Both the position numbers and the translations under genes were made by a program. From Maricaulis sp039978735 (GTDB lineage Bacteria > Pseudomonadota > Alphaproteobacteria > Caulobacterales > Maricaulaceae), in the NCBI RefSeq assembly GCF_039978735.1, contig NZ_JBDWAS010000043.1, forward strand, positions 148,640 through 212,639: a stretch of DNA of 64,000 bases, in the 5' to 3' direction. The notes beneath the pieces are model-generated. The model saw nothing but the letters and a program-made list of their open reading frames with translations. It had not been told where the DNA came from and ran no database searches. How positions within the stretch are numbered: the stretch's first letter is position 1; the number at the start of each line of letters is the position of its first letter. Below are positions 25,250-33,469 of this stretch, piece by piece.

Positions 25250-27373
25250 TCACGAGGCCGCAAGGGCAGGGGCGGCGTCGATGACAGGTTCATCATCTCC
25301 GATCGGGTCGGGATCGCCCATGGCCGTTTCGCCGCCGTCGGCGGCCGATTGCGCTTCGCCATCCTCGACGGCGGCCATCGGCGGCTCGGGTGGGCGCAGA
25401 GGCTCGGGCAGCCAACCGGTGCCGTCGAGCAATTGCGCGGCGCGTTCGGCCATCTCCGTCTTCTTGAGATGGTCGATCGTCTGGGCGTCCGCGTCGCCCT
25501 TGGCCTCGCGCACGGCTTCCAGGATGCGGGCCTTGGTGACCCTGCCGAGATAGGTATCGACCGTCGCCCGCCAGCCGGCCTCCACCATGTCGAGACTGAC
25601 GGCGCGCGCCAGCCGATCGGCGTCATGGATGCGCTGCCGGACACCCTGCGCGGTGGGCCCGGCGCCGTAGGGGTTGGTCTTCTCGTAGAGCGCGTTGACG
25701 CCGAAAGAGACGCAATGGGCCAGCAGCGCCATGCGGCTTGCCTCGTCAAGCTTGTCGATCCAGTCCCACAGCGTGTCGTCTTCGGCTGGCAGATCGGCCG
25801 TCCAGGCATCGTGTCGCTCTGCGATCGCCTTGGCCGAGGAGCTGTCCTTCAGGTCGTCGGCCTGGACGGGGAAGAAGACGTGCCGCACAGACGCCTCCAG
25901 GCATCCCGGCGACGCGGCATGCCGGAAGGTCCCGCGCACGAGCGTGTGCAAGAGCGCGGTCAGGGCGACATGGGGATGGATCGCGACCGCATCGCGTAGC
26001 GCCAGCGTGCGATGGGCTGTCAGTTCGGCCACCAGCCGGTCGGGCAGGGGCTTGATCGCATCGTCCTCGTCGTCCTGAGACCGGGACTCGCCGTCAGCGC
26101 CAATGACGGTGGGCTGGGCGGCGCTATCAGGCTCGCTTTCCGTCTCACCGTCAGGGTCGCCGTTCGTGTCGTCGTCGCCCTCCGGCGCCTCGTCCTCCGG
26201 GCGCACATAGCCGCGATCGACCGAGAGACGGCCATCATGACGGATGCTGATGAAGGTGCCGGCCCGCGCGATCTCGGCCGGATCGTAACACATCGGCCGT
26301 TCCTCGAAGGCCTCCAGCGCCGTCTCGATTTCGCCGAACCGCGCGTCCACGGCGTCGGGCAGGTCGTCGGCTTCCGCATAGTCCGCTTCCAGACGATCGT
26401 ACTCCTCGCGCAGCGCCTCGCATGTGGTGCGTTCCTCGTCGGTGAGATCGACGGGCGTCCCGGTCAGGGCGCGCAGGCCGTGGGTGTGGCCGTAAGGGAA
26501 GTCGATCGCTACCTCGATCCACGTCCAGCCTTCCAGGGCGACGCTTTCGGCCTCCGCTTTGAGCTTGTCGGTGACAAGACGGTCCAGGAGCGGCACGTCC
26601 TCGATCCAGCCGCCATCATCGTCCTGGAAGAGATCGCGCACGACCGTCCCGCCGGCCTCTTCATAGGCTGCGACGGTGACGAACCGCACGCGCCGATCGG
26701 AGGCATGCACCGTGTTCTGCGTCAGCATGCGGCGGATCTGGTAGGGCTCCTTGGACCAGCTGTGCTGGATCGCCTCCCAGACCTGTTCCTGGCGAGCGTG
26801 GTCGTTGGAGACGGTGAAGGCCATGAGCTGTTCCAGCGTCATGCCGTCCTCGGCATAGACCGCGAGCAATGTCTCCGACACGGCGACGAGCCTCAGGCGT
26901 TGTTTGACGACATTGACCGAGACGAAGAAGCGCGCGGCGATCTCCTCCTCGCTGAGCCCCGTCTCGCGCAGGGCGAGGAAGGCGCGGAACTGGTCGAGCG
27001 GGTGCAGGGCCATGCGCTGAACATTCTCTACGAGCGAATCCTCCTCGGCCGGAATGTCGGTGCCCGCCTCGCGCACGACGCAGGGCACCGGCGCGGTCTT
27101 GGCGAGCCGCTTCTTCCTGGCGAGCAGTTCGAGCGCCCGATAGCGGCGCCCGCCGGCCGGGATCTCGAACAGGCCGGTCTCATTGCCCTCGGCGTCGAGC
27201 ATCGGCCGGACATTGAGGCTCTGCAGGAGACCGCGCCGGGCGATGTCCTCGGCCAGCTCCTCGACCGAGACGCCGGCCTTGATACGGCGGACGTTCGCCT
27301 GGGACAGCACGAGCTTGTTGAAGGGGATGTCGCGCGAGGGCGACAGAGTGATTTTCTTGGCTGCATTTGCCAT
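25250..27373 (-). CDS. Large ParB/Spo0J-like protein of the element
   Basis: A 707-residue protein with an N-terminal ParB/Srx-type domain: PFNKLVLSQANVRRIK, EELAEDIARRGLLQSLNVRP, the GGRRYRALELL box, and VENVQRMALHPLDQFRAF, followed by the HTH (LSEEEIAARFFVSVNVVKQR). The long C-terminal half is acidic and unlike chromosomal ParB. Proteins of this size and layout are typical of alphaproteobacterial conjugative elements; no ParA partner is present here. It may act in maintenance or as a CTPase-type DNA clamp, but this is inferred. Start ATG 27373 follows GGAGAA, immediately after a structured leader (27387-27430) shared with ardC. Confidence 0.88.
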   Translation of the reverse strand: MANAAKKITLSPSRDIPFNKLVLSQANVRRIKAGVSVEELAEDIARRGLLQSLNVRPMLDAEGNETGLFEIPAGGRRYRALELLARKKRLAKTAPVPCVVREAGTDIPAEEDSLVENVQRMALHPLDQFRAFLALRETGLSEEEIAARFFVSVNVVKQRLRLVAVSETLLAVYAEDGMTLEQLMAFTVSNDHARQEQVWEAIQHSWSKEPYQIRRMLTQNTVHASDRRVRFVTVAAYEEAGGTVVRDLFQDDDGGWIEDVPLLDRLVTDKLKAEAESVALEGWTWIEVAIDFPYGHTHGLRALTGTPVDLTDEERTTCEALREEYDRLEADYAEADDLPDAVDARFGEIETALEAFEERPMCYDPAEIARAGTFISIRHDGRLSVDRGYVRPEDEAPEGDDDTNGDPDGETESEPDSAAQPTVIGADGESRSQDDEDDAIKPLPDRLVAELTAHRTLALRDAVAIHPHVALTALLHTLVRGTFRHAASPGCLEASVRHVFFPVQADDLKDSSSAKAIAERHDAWTADLPAEDDTLWDWIDKLDEASRMALLAHCVSFGVNALYEKTNPYGAGPTAQGVRQRIHDADRLARAVSLDMVEAGWRATVDTYLGRVTKARILEAVREAKGDADAQTIDHLKKTEMAERAAQLLDGTGWLPEPLRPPEPPMAAVEDGEAQSAADGGETAMGDPDPIGDDEPVIDAAPALAAS

Positions 27374-27386
27374 GATGAGGTTCTCC

Positions 27387-27430
27387 GTGACGGGCGCCGA
27401 GAGCCTCTCTCTCGGCATCCAACCCGTCAC
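27387..27430 (-). promoter_or_regulatory. Structured 5' leader of the ParB-like gene (copy 1)
   Basis: On the minus strand, outer arms GTGACGGG/CCCGTCAC (27387-27394 with 27423-27430) enclose a second stem, GCCGAGAG/CTCTCGGC (27396-27403 with 27409-27416), with a 5-base loop. The structure ends directly at the GGAG ribosome site. A further hairpin (AGGGC-gca-GCCCT) lies just upstream in the transcript. The 44-base element matches the ardC leader at 37 of 44 positions by hand count, so it is a conserved regulatory element. Confidence 0.7.
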
Positions 27431-27500
27431 AGAGAAGGGCGCAGCCCTCTCACTCTGCGCGCTCCGGCGGGACGTGCCGACCCGACAGGCGGGGCCGGTG

Positions 27501-28457
27501 TCACCGCTGTATTTCAACGCTCAACGCCGCCTGATCGTCCGCGTCCGCCGTCTCCGGCAGGACGGCGAGCAGCCAGTCCGCCGCCTTGCTGGCCTGGCTC
27601 GCCGCGCGGATGATGGCGCGGTTGTCGTCGCGCAGCACCTCGAGCCAGGCCCCGATATAATCGGCATGTCGCACCGTCGGCACGACGCCGAGGGCGGCAC
27701 AGCAGAAGGCGGCGGATATCTCGGCAACGAGTTCCTCGAAGGCGTATTTCTTCGAGCCGAAGGCGCCTGACAGGTCGCGGCCGAGCCGGGAGGCATGACC
27801 CGTCGCGTGCGACAATTCGTGCAAGGCCGTGCGATGCCAATTGATCGGTTCAAAATAGACGTGCGGGGGCGGCACTTGCACATAATCGTCTGCGGGCGCG
27901 TAGAAGGCTCGGTCGCCGCCGATGTGAAACGGAATGCCGGTGGCGTCGATCAATGCCTCCACCGTCGGCGCGACCAGCTCTTCCGGACGGCGCGACGACG
28001 GGGCTGCGATGTCGCCGGGGAGGTTGTCGCACTGATCGGTATTGAAGACCGTGAAGCGCTTCAGGAAGGGAATGGTCTGGGCATCCTCGCCGGTCTCGGC
28101 CGCGCGCCGCTTTTCATCCTCAGGGATGAACCGGTCGGCATAGACGATTGTCGTGCCGTGCATGCCTTGGCGGACGTGCCCGCCGAGCGCGCGGGCTTGG
28201 CGGAAGGTGAGCCAGCTCTGACCGGAAAAGCCGCGCTCGATGACGGCGCTCCAGAGCAGGAGGATGTTGATCCCGGAATAGCACCGGCCGGTCGCGGCAT
28301 TCTGGGGCAGACCGAGCGGCGCCGTCGTCGCCGCTTCCCAGGGCTGGACCCAAGGGAGTTGGCCGGCCTCCAGCTGGGCGATGATCGTGTTGGTGATGCT
28401 GGTATAGAGGCTGGTCCGGTCGCGCTGGACGCTGGCGTTATGAGAGCGTCGGGACAT
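27501..28457 (-). CDS. ardC: ArdC-type antirestriction protein
   Basis: A 318-residue protein with the N-terminal ssDNA-binding domain (DUF1738: LYTSITNTIIAQLEAGQLPW, RCYSGINILLLWSAV, SWLTFRQARALGGHVRQG) and a C-terminal zinc-metalloprotease-like domain with HELSHATGH (HExxH) and the downstream Glu-rich FEELVAEISAAFCC. ArdC proteins protect incoming single-stranded DNA from host restriction. It is the outermost gene of the element's leading block, with an excellent GGAGATC site before the ATG and a structured leader just upstream that is shared with the ParB-like gene. Confidence 0.93.
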   Translation of the reverse strand: MSRRSHNASVQRDRTSLYTSITNTIIAQLEAGQLPWVQPWEAATTAPLGLPQNAATGRCYSGINILLLWSAVIERGFSGQSWLTFRQARALGGHVRQGMHGTTIVYADRFIPEDEKRRAAETGEDAQTIPFLKRFTVFNTDQCDNLPGDIAAPSSRRPEELVAPTVEALIDATGIPFHIGGDRAFYAPADDYVQVPPPHVYFEPINWHRTALHELSHATGHASRLGRDLSGAFGSKKYAFEELVAEISAAFCCAALGVVPTVRHADYIGAWLEVLRDDNRAIIRAASQASKAADWLLAVLPETADADDQAALSVEIQR

Positions 28458-28468
28458 GGCGGATCTCC

Positions 28469-28512
28469 GCGACGGGCGCCGAAGGCCTCTCCCGCGGCTT
28501 TCAACCCGTCAC
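28469..28512 (-). promoter_or_regulatory. Structured 5' leader of ardC (copy 2)
   Basis: Same 44-base element as upstream of the ParB-like gene, again ending at the ribosome site. Outer arms GACGGG/CCCGTC are kept. In the inner stem one A-T pair has become G-C (compensatory), and two other changes (28470 and 28483) become G-U wobbles only when read as minus-strand RNA; one mismatch remains. This bias toward pairing in the mRNA sense supports an RNA-level element. Confidence 0.65.
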
Positions 28513-28540
28513 GGCTCTCTCCACCGAACTCTCACTCTTA

Positions 28541-28912
28541 GTGTTGCGGCGCCGCGAGTAGCGCGCCGTTGACTGAAACATCCCGAAAGCGGACATTGGC
28601 GAGCTGGATCTCGAATGCCAGAACTTCACCAGAAGTAAAATGCTAAAGACTGTACCGCAATACGATCACCAAAAGTGGGCTTCTCCTTACTGGAGCGCGG
28701 CGTCTTTATACCCATCTCTGACCATCTCTGGGGGTGGTGGCCCGCAATCATCCTGAAGAGAACCCGCTTCATCGGTCGATTTGGGCTCGAACTAGCTGCA
28801 ATTATCAATACACCTTGCGCTCACTTCGCCACCTTTCCCAAAATTTACCAAAGGGTGTTGTCACAAAACATGGAACGGTCTCGAAGTCCGCAGTGAATGC
28901 GATCCGGGACAA
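28541..28912. other. Gene-free stretch between ardC and the acyltransferase
   Basis: About 370 bases with lower GC than either side. Short frames exist (for example 28675-28896 on the plus strand) but none has a ribosome site or recognisable similarity. It marks the edge of the conjugative-element core and the start of the second metal block. I see no tRNA end, att repeat or insertion-sequence end here. Confidence 0.5.
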
Positions 28913-29995
28913 TCACGCCGACCGGGTGACGCGGAAAAGCCAGGCCGCAGGGACTTTCAGGAACAGGCTGGGGCGTTCGACGAAATGCCAGGACGCCGCG
29001 GCGATCGGCATCGTGACAACGAGCGCTGCGAGTCCTGTCTCAACCGGGCTTGCCTCCGGTTTCATCACCAGGACGGCCTGCATGACAGGATAGTGCCAGA
29101 TGTAAACGCCGTAGGACCAGTCTGGCATCCGGTGCCACGCCGGCAAGCCCCCGAGCCGCGCGAAGGCGATCCAGAACAGACCGGTCGCCAACGCCAGATT
29201 GAGGAAAGGCTCGGCCAGCGGTGACGCGCCGGCCAGCCACCAGGCCCCCGCAGCAGCGATTGCGGGCCACGGAGACACCGGCCAATGGCGACGCAGGGCA
29301 TGGATGAGCATGCCAAGCGCGAAGGGGGCCGACAATCGCGCGGACGCGGTCAGCATGCCGGGGATATCCTGATCGGCGCCGGTCAGAGCCGCATGCCCGA
29401 GTGTTGTGACCAGATAGAGGCCAAGCGCCGTGCGGAGTGTCCATGGCAGGGGCGACAGCACCAGAACGCCGGCACCGATATAGGCCAGGACTTCGTAGCG
29501 CAGCGTCCACAGGGGCGCCGAGAACTCCCCGCTCCAGGGGTTGTCCGCAAAGACGCCTGCCGGACCCTGCGAGGTATCGAGAAAGCCCAGGACATGAAGC
29601 GGAAACCGCCATGTCGCCGGAGACGACCAGTATTCGCCCGCCGATACCGTCGTGACCAGCGGTCCAATCACCAGGACTGCGGCCAGCGACAGCACGACAA
29701 GTGCCGGCATGATACGCAGGGCTCGGGCCACTGCAAAGGAAACGGCGTCCTTGCGGCGCTCCAGACTGCTGGCGATCAGGAATCCCGATACGATGAAAAA
29801 GCCATTCACGGCGGCATAGCTGAGCGACCAGCCATGAAGGGCGAGCGGCGGCGGGTATCCAGGCCCCTGCGTCACGATCACAGCATGCTCGATCAGTACA
29901 GCGCCAGCCAATATCAGCCGGATGAGCGTGAACCGGTTTCTGGTGCCCTGAAAGGCCTCGGCGATTGTTGTGGCGCGAAAGATTGGCATCCCCAT
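28913..29995 (-). CDS. Acyltransferase 3 family membrane protein (second copy)
   Basis: A 360-residue integral membrane acyltransferase closely similar to the one at 169-1218: both have EAFQG-x-x-NRFT at the start, AVNGFFI-SGFLI-SLERR, a central SLWTLRYE or PLWTLRYE block, and PDWSYGVYIWHYP near the end. About ten membrane segments. The substrate is unknown, but surface polysaccharide or envelope lipids are typical. It is the last gene of the leftward metal block, after the PepSY gene, with a 73-base gap. The ATG at 29995 or that at 29989 could be the start; neither has a strong ribosome site. Confidence 0.85.
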   Translation of the reverse strand: MGMPIFRATTIAEAFQGTRNRFTLIRLILAGAVLIEHAVIVTQGPGYPPPLALHGWSLSYAAVNGFFIVSGFLIASSLERRKDAVSFAVARALRIMPALVVLSLAAVLVIGPLVTTVSAGEYWSSPATWRFPLHVLGFLDTSQGPAGVFADNPWSGEFSAPLWTLRYEVLAYIGAGVLVLSPLPWTLRTALGLYLVTTLGHAALTGADQDIPGMLTASARLSAPFALGMLIHALRRHWPVSPWPAIAAAGAWWLAGASPLAEPFLNLALATGLFWIAFARLGGLPAWHRMPDWSYGVYIWHYPVMQAVLVMKPEASPVETGLAALVVTMPIAAASWHFVERPSLFLKVPAAWLFRVTRSA

Positions 29996-30068
29996 CTCGA
30001 TTTGATGGGAATACGCAGCGAGCCCCTTTAGCCCTCATGCAAAGACGGGCCCGAAAAAGCCGGGACAG

Positions 30069-30800
30069 TCAGACCGCGGCCCGACGGCGGGCGAGCTCCA
30101 TGCGGACCAGTCGCTGAAGGCGCAGGACAAGAAGCACAAGCCCCGCCAGCACGGTCACGAGGGCAAGGGCAGCGGCCGTGATCACCAAGGGATTATTGAA
30201 GTTTTCCCGCGCCTTGTAGTCCATGATGTGGAGCATCCAGAAGAAGTCGTAGAAGCGCCAGGCATCATTGCGCCGGGCGCTCACGAGACCGGTCTGCGGG
30301 TCGACATAAAGACGTGTGCCTTCACCGTCGGAAAAGCTGATCCGCCAGGCTGGCCCGGCCCGCCGGTATTCCCAGGTTGGCGTCTCGAAATACTCAACCG
30401 GGCCGATGTCCGCTCGACCGGCATAATCGCGAAGGGCGACAGCCTGTGCGGTATCGCGATCGAGCGGTGTGAGGCGTTCGCCCGACCGCGCATCTATGAG
30501 ATCGTGTCCGCCGTCCAACCGGACAAGGCTGTAGACCGGCCGGTCAAGCCAGGTCTCCAGCGTGACCGAGCGGATGCCTTCACCGATGTCCGCAGCGCGA
30601 ATGGCGGCGTCCAGCGGCATCAGCCCGTCCAGGGCGAGCGGCCGGTCGATCGCCGGCGCGATATTATGCTCGCCGCGCACCCGCTCTATCGGGATTACAC
30701 TCATCACCACGCCGCCCGTGACCCAGAGAATAATCTGTATTCCCACAGCCAGCGCCAGCCATTTGTGAACACGGATTGTCCAGCGCAGCAAAGCGGTCAT
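30069..30800 (-). CDS. PepSY-domain membrane protein
   Basis: A 243-residue protein with an N-terminal membrane segment (VHKWLALAVGIQIILWVTGG), a periplasmic part with PepSY-like blocks (VRLDGGHDLIDARSGE; GTRLYVDPQTGLVSARRND), the motif FFWMLHIMDYKARENFNNPL, and a C-terminal membrane segment (VITAAALALVTVLAGLVLL). This is the layout of PepSY-associated TM proteins, often linked to iron or copper handling and periplasmic reductase systems. It follows the His-rich exported protein by 75 bases on the same strand, and the two may work together in the periplasm. Function inferred only from family and place. Confidence 0.75.
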   Translation of the reverse strand: MTALLRWTIRVHKWLALAVGIQIILWVTGGVVMSVIPIERVRGEHNIAPAIDRPLALDGLMPLDAAIRAADIGEGIRSVTLETWLDRPVYSLVRLDGGHDLIDARSGERLTPLDRDTAQAVALRDYAGRADIGPVEYFETPTWEYRRAGPAWRISFSDGEGTRLYVDPQTGLVSARRNDAWRFYDFFWMLHIMDYKARENFNNPLVITAAALALVTVLAGLVLLVLRLQRLVRMELARRRAAV

Positions 30801-30875
30801 CTTTCTATACTCCGGTCATGAAAAGGGGTTCCGGAGTGCCCGGAACCCGGTATGTCTGGAATGCACCGGTTGATG

Positions 30876-31256
30876 CTAGCCGTTGTGGTGGGACCGGCCG
30901 GCTTGCGGCGCGTCGTCAGTGCCGTGATGACCGGAATGCGCCGCGCCGTGGTCATGCTCTTCGTGCATGTGCTGTTCCGCGTGCCCGCCCATGCTGTCGT
31001 CAGCATGCATCATGGCGTGACAAGCCTGCATGCGGTTGCGGGCTTCCTCATCCATATCGGCCATGGCCGCGTCATGGGTTTCGGCATCGCCCATATGTTG
31101 CTCGTGCAGCGCGTGGCATTCCGCCATGGTGACCTGAGGCGCCTCATTTTGCGCGCCGTGTTCACCGTGCCCGCTGTGCTCCTGCGCGAAAGACGGTGCC
31201 GCGGACGAAGCCAGCAGAATGGCCGCAATGGTCGTGTATGCCTGGAAGTGGGTCAT
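30876..31256 (-). CDS. His/Met-rich exported protein (putative metal sponge)
   Basis: A 126-residue protein with a clear signal peptide (TTIAAILLASSAAPSFAQ, AxA-type cleavage) and a mature chain very rich in His, Met, Asp and Glu: for example EHSGHGEHGAQ, HALHEQHMGD, HMHEEHDHGAAHSGHHG. No fold or catalytic motif is visible; such chains bind Cu, Ni or Zn loosely. The ATG at 31256 has an AAGGATC site 7 bases upstream. It lies 40 bases after the cnrH-like sigma gene and is probably in the same transcript, which suggests it is part of the response that CnrH drives. Confidence 0.7.
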   Translation of the reverse strand: MTHFQAYTTIAAILLASSAAPSFAQEHSGHGEHGAQNEAPQVTMAECHALHEQHMGDAETHDAAMADMDEEARNRMQACHAMMHADDSMGGHAEQHMHEEHDHGAAHSGHHGTDDAPQAGRSHHNG

Positions 31257-31296
31257 GTCAGATCCTTGTTCTGGTTGGCGCAGTACAAGGACTACG

Positions 31297-31878
31297 TCAG
31301 CGGGAAGCATCTCCCTCATCGCCGAACTGCACTTTCAGCGCCTTCCGGGCCCGGTAGATCCGCACTTCGACTGCTTTCGCGGACAGCCCCATCAGCGCTC
31401 CGATCCCGGCCAGGCTCATGCCTTCCATCGCAGAAAGGAGCAGGGGGGTGCGCAACCCCTCAGGCAGCTCTGCCACCAGGGCACTGACACGGCGCAAATC
31501 GTCACGATCTTCGGTCACACGCTCCGGTCCGGCCTCTGCGGAGGGCATGCCGGAGAAATCCGTCTCCGCGCCGACCCAGCGCAGCACAGCCCGGCGGCGA
31601 TGGTGATCGCGGATCTTGTTGCGCACAATGGCGAACAGCCAGGTCTCGAAAGGTCGCGCAGAATCGTACCGGTGAAGGTTGCGATGCAGGGCAACGAAGC
31701 TTTCCTGGGCAATATCGTCGGCCTCGCTGGCCGATCCCAGGTTCGCCCGGGCAAAACGGACGACCCGGCCCGCATGCCGGGTCATCAGCATGTCGAACGC
31801 CCGGCGGTCGCCATCGGCCGCCCGGCTCACGAGTTCAGTATCCGAAGGGGCATGTTGTTCTGCGTTAGTGCCCGGCAT
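31297..31878 (-). CDS. cnrH: CnrH-like ECF RNA polymerase sigma factor
   Basis: An extracytoplasmic-function sigma factor of 193 residues. Region 2 is DGDRRAFDMLMTRHAG, ASEADDIAQESFVALHRNL, FETWLFAIVRNKIRDHHRR; region 4 is ELPEGLRTPLLLSAMEGMSL and IGALMGLSAKAVEVRIYRAR. The gene follows an anti-sigma/sensor pair in the exact order Y-X-H of the Cupriavidus cnr locus and is the same size as CnrH. Its start (31878) overlaps the cnrX-like gene by 14 bases. It is expected to activate metal-resistance promoters in response to Co/Ni or a similar periplasmic signal; the genes it controls cannot be read from the sequence. Confidence 0.85.
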   Translation of the reverse strand: MPGTNAEQHAPSDTELVSRAADGDRRAFDMLMTRHAGRVVRFARANLGSASEADDIAQESFVALHRNLHRYDSARPFETWLFAIVRNKIRDHHRRRAVLRWVGAETDFSGMPSAEAGPERVTEDRDDLRRVSALVAELPEGLRTPLLLSAMEGMSLAGIGALMGLSAKAVEVRIYRARKALKVQFGDEGDASR

Positions 31879-32299
31879 TGAAGGCTTGCACCAGTTTCTC
31901 GTCGAACCGGGCCTGCTGCTCCGGATCAAGCGTGGCGCGCATCGCCAGGATATGGTTGAGACTGGCGAGCTGCAGCTCGCCCATAACATCGTGAAAACGC
32001 GCCGCCTCGGCCCGCACCTCCGGCGACAGGGCCTTGTCGCGCACCAGAACCTCGCCGAGTGCCTGACGAGCGTCGAACACGTCCTGCTCAAGCCGGACGC
32101 GTTCGCTTTCAAAGGCAGTTTCCAGCTCGGCGATAGCCGTTTCCTGGCGCGTACTCAGGACGAGTTCGTGATGCACGATCTCATGAAGGCCATCGGCTTT
32201 CGCATCTTCGGCTTCGAAGACGTGCAGTCCGGTCCAGACACCGGCCAGTCCGGCAAGAAACCCCAGGATCGAAGCAAAAATACCGGCTCTGATCATCAT
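31865..32299 (-). CDS. cnrX: CnrX-like periplasmic metal sensor
   Basis: A 144-residue membrane-anchored periplasmic protein of the CnrX/ZraP-like metal-resistance family. One N-terminal membrane anchor (GIFASILGFLAGLAGVWTGL) precedes a helical domain with the likely metal ligands: His residues in LHEIVHHELVLS, Glu in TAFESERVRLEQ, and the H-x3-M pair in NHILAMRATLDPEQ. In Cupriavidus the equivalent His, Glu and Met residues bind Co or Ni and thereby release the sigma factor. It overlaps the cnrY-like gene by 4 bases and cnrH by 14, so the three are translationally coupled. Confidence 0.82.
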   Translation of the reverse strand: MMIRAGIFASILGFLAGLAGVWTGLHVFEAEDAKADGLHEIVHHELVLSTRQETAIAELETAFESERVRLEQDVFDARQALGEVLVRDKALSPEVRAEAARFHDVMGELQLASLNHILAMRATLDPEQQARFDEKLVQAFNAGH

Positions 32300-32607
32300 C
32301 GCGCTCCAGCCCCTGTGCCAACGACAACAACGATGGAGTAGGCAGATTCAGGATCGAACACGTCCAGAGCGTCGCCCTGATGTTCGCGAACAATCATCGA
32401 ACCGGCGACCGTTCCCACAACAAGTGCAAGACATGCGGGGGCCGCACGCCATCCAAGCGCGGGGACGAAATCGTCAAACCACTTTCTGCGGTCCCGTGGC
32501 GATCCGTCGATCCGCTGCCAGACAGCGGCATTGAACGCCGGACCGGGCGTCGGCTCGGGCAGACCCGACAGCCGGTCAAGCATGTCGTCGGGTGTTTTTG
32601 AATCCAT
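32296..32607 (-). CDS. cnrY: CnrY-like membrane anti-sigma factor
   Basis: A 103-residue protein with a short cytoplasmic N-terminal part (LDRLSGLPEPTPGPAFNAAV) that could bind the sigma factor, a single membrane segment (RAAPACLALVVGTVAGSMIV) and a small periplasmic tail. This is the plan of CnrY, which sequesters CnrH until CnrX reports metal. The sequence itself is too short and divergent for a motif-based call; the assignment rests on topology and on its position directly before cnrX and cnrH. It starts 15 bases after the DUF2231 gene. Confidence 0.72.
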   Translation of the reverse strand: MDSKTPDDMLDRLSGLPEPTPGPAFNAAVWQRIDGSPRDRRKWFDDFVPALGWRAAPACLALVVGTVAGSMIVREHQGDALDVFDPESAYSIVVVVGTGAGAR

Positions 32608-32622
32608 CTTCTCCGAACTCCT

Positions 32623-33360
32623 TCAACCGCCAATCAGATGACGCAATCCGCCATGGGCCAGGCTCCCGCCCAGAAAGCCGTTCATCGCAACCGCGAGCCC
32701 CGCGAGATAAACGCCCGACGGTGCCAGCAGACCAATGATCCGTCCGGGCCAGCGGACGCGCCACTCGACCAGCCCGACAAGACCAAGCGACCCCACGGCC
32801 AATGCCGTGCCCAGCACCCGGTGGGCGAACATGACACCGTCTTCGCCAGACGTCATCGGACCGGCATGTGCCCATCCGAGAAACCCCGCTGCGACGCCGC
32901 CCAGTGCTCCGATCCAGACCAGGAAGCGGACTGTCTGGACATTGCCGCCGGGAAGGCCGGCCTGCGTCAGGATCTGGGCCAGTGCCGCCGCCATGAGCAG
33001 GGCGATGGGGAAATGAACCGCAACACTGTGCAGAACACCCAGGCGCGCCATGGCCCGTTCGAACGCCGTCTGTGGCCCGTTCTCGCCCCAATGGGCATGT
33101 CCCGATTCCGCTGCCCCGGCGGGGGCGCCGTGATCGTGCTGATCCTCATGGCGAGCACCCGGCTCCCGGTCCGGACCTGCATGATCATGGGTTACCCCAT
33201 GGTCGACCGCGCCTTCAGCCCCTTGCTCAGGGGCGGTTGTCTCCTCATGCGCGGCTTCAGCGGGATGCTCGGCCGGCGGATGTGCCTGTGCCGATGGAGC
33301 CCAAACGGCGAGGACAAGAAAAAGACCGGCGATAAGCCGAAATATGTTTGGACCCGTCAC
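32623..33360 (-). CDS. DUF2231 membrane protein with His-rich periplasmic region
   Basis: A 245-residue protein. Starting at the GTG 33360, which has a GGGAG site 6-7 bases upstream, it opens with a clean signal peptide (FRLIAGLFLVLAVWAPSAQA) and a periplasmic stretch of about 75 residues rich in His, Glu and Ala. Then come four membrane segments of the DUF2231 type (GVLHSVAVHFPIALLMAAAL; LVWIGALGGVAAGFLGWAHA; FAHRVLGTALAVGSLGLVG). DUF2231 proteins carry conserved membrane His residues and are linked to metal or heme-like chemistry. An ATG at 33396 is an alternative start. It heads the cnrYXH transcript. Confidence 0.75.
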   Translation of the reverse strand: MTGPNIFRLIAGLFLVLAVWAPSAQAHPPAEHPAEAAHEETTAPEQGAEGAVDHGVTHDHAGPDREPGARHEDQHDHGAPAGAAESGHAHWGENGPQTAFERAMARLGVLHSVAVHFPIALLMAAALAQILTQAGLPGGNVQTVRFLVWIGALGGVAAGFLGWAHAGPMTSGEDGVMFAHRVLGTALAVGSLGLVGLVEWRVRWPGRIIGLLAPSGVYLAGLAVAMNGFLGGSLAHGGLRHLIGG

Positions 33361-33469
33361 GCGCTGCTCCCGAATACTGACACGGAGTCTACGCATCGTA
33401 TTCCGCAATCCCTCGCGGACATGGCAGCAGTTGCGCGGCCCCGCTCTGCCGGCCCGTGGACCGGCAGTC

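Noticed and set aside
28675..28896. 73-residue plus-strand frame in the gap next to ardC
   Set aside because: No ribosome site and no recognisable sequence; probably random in AT-richer DNA.
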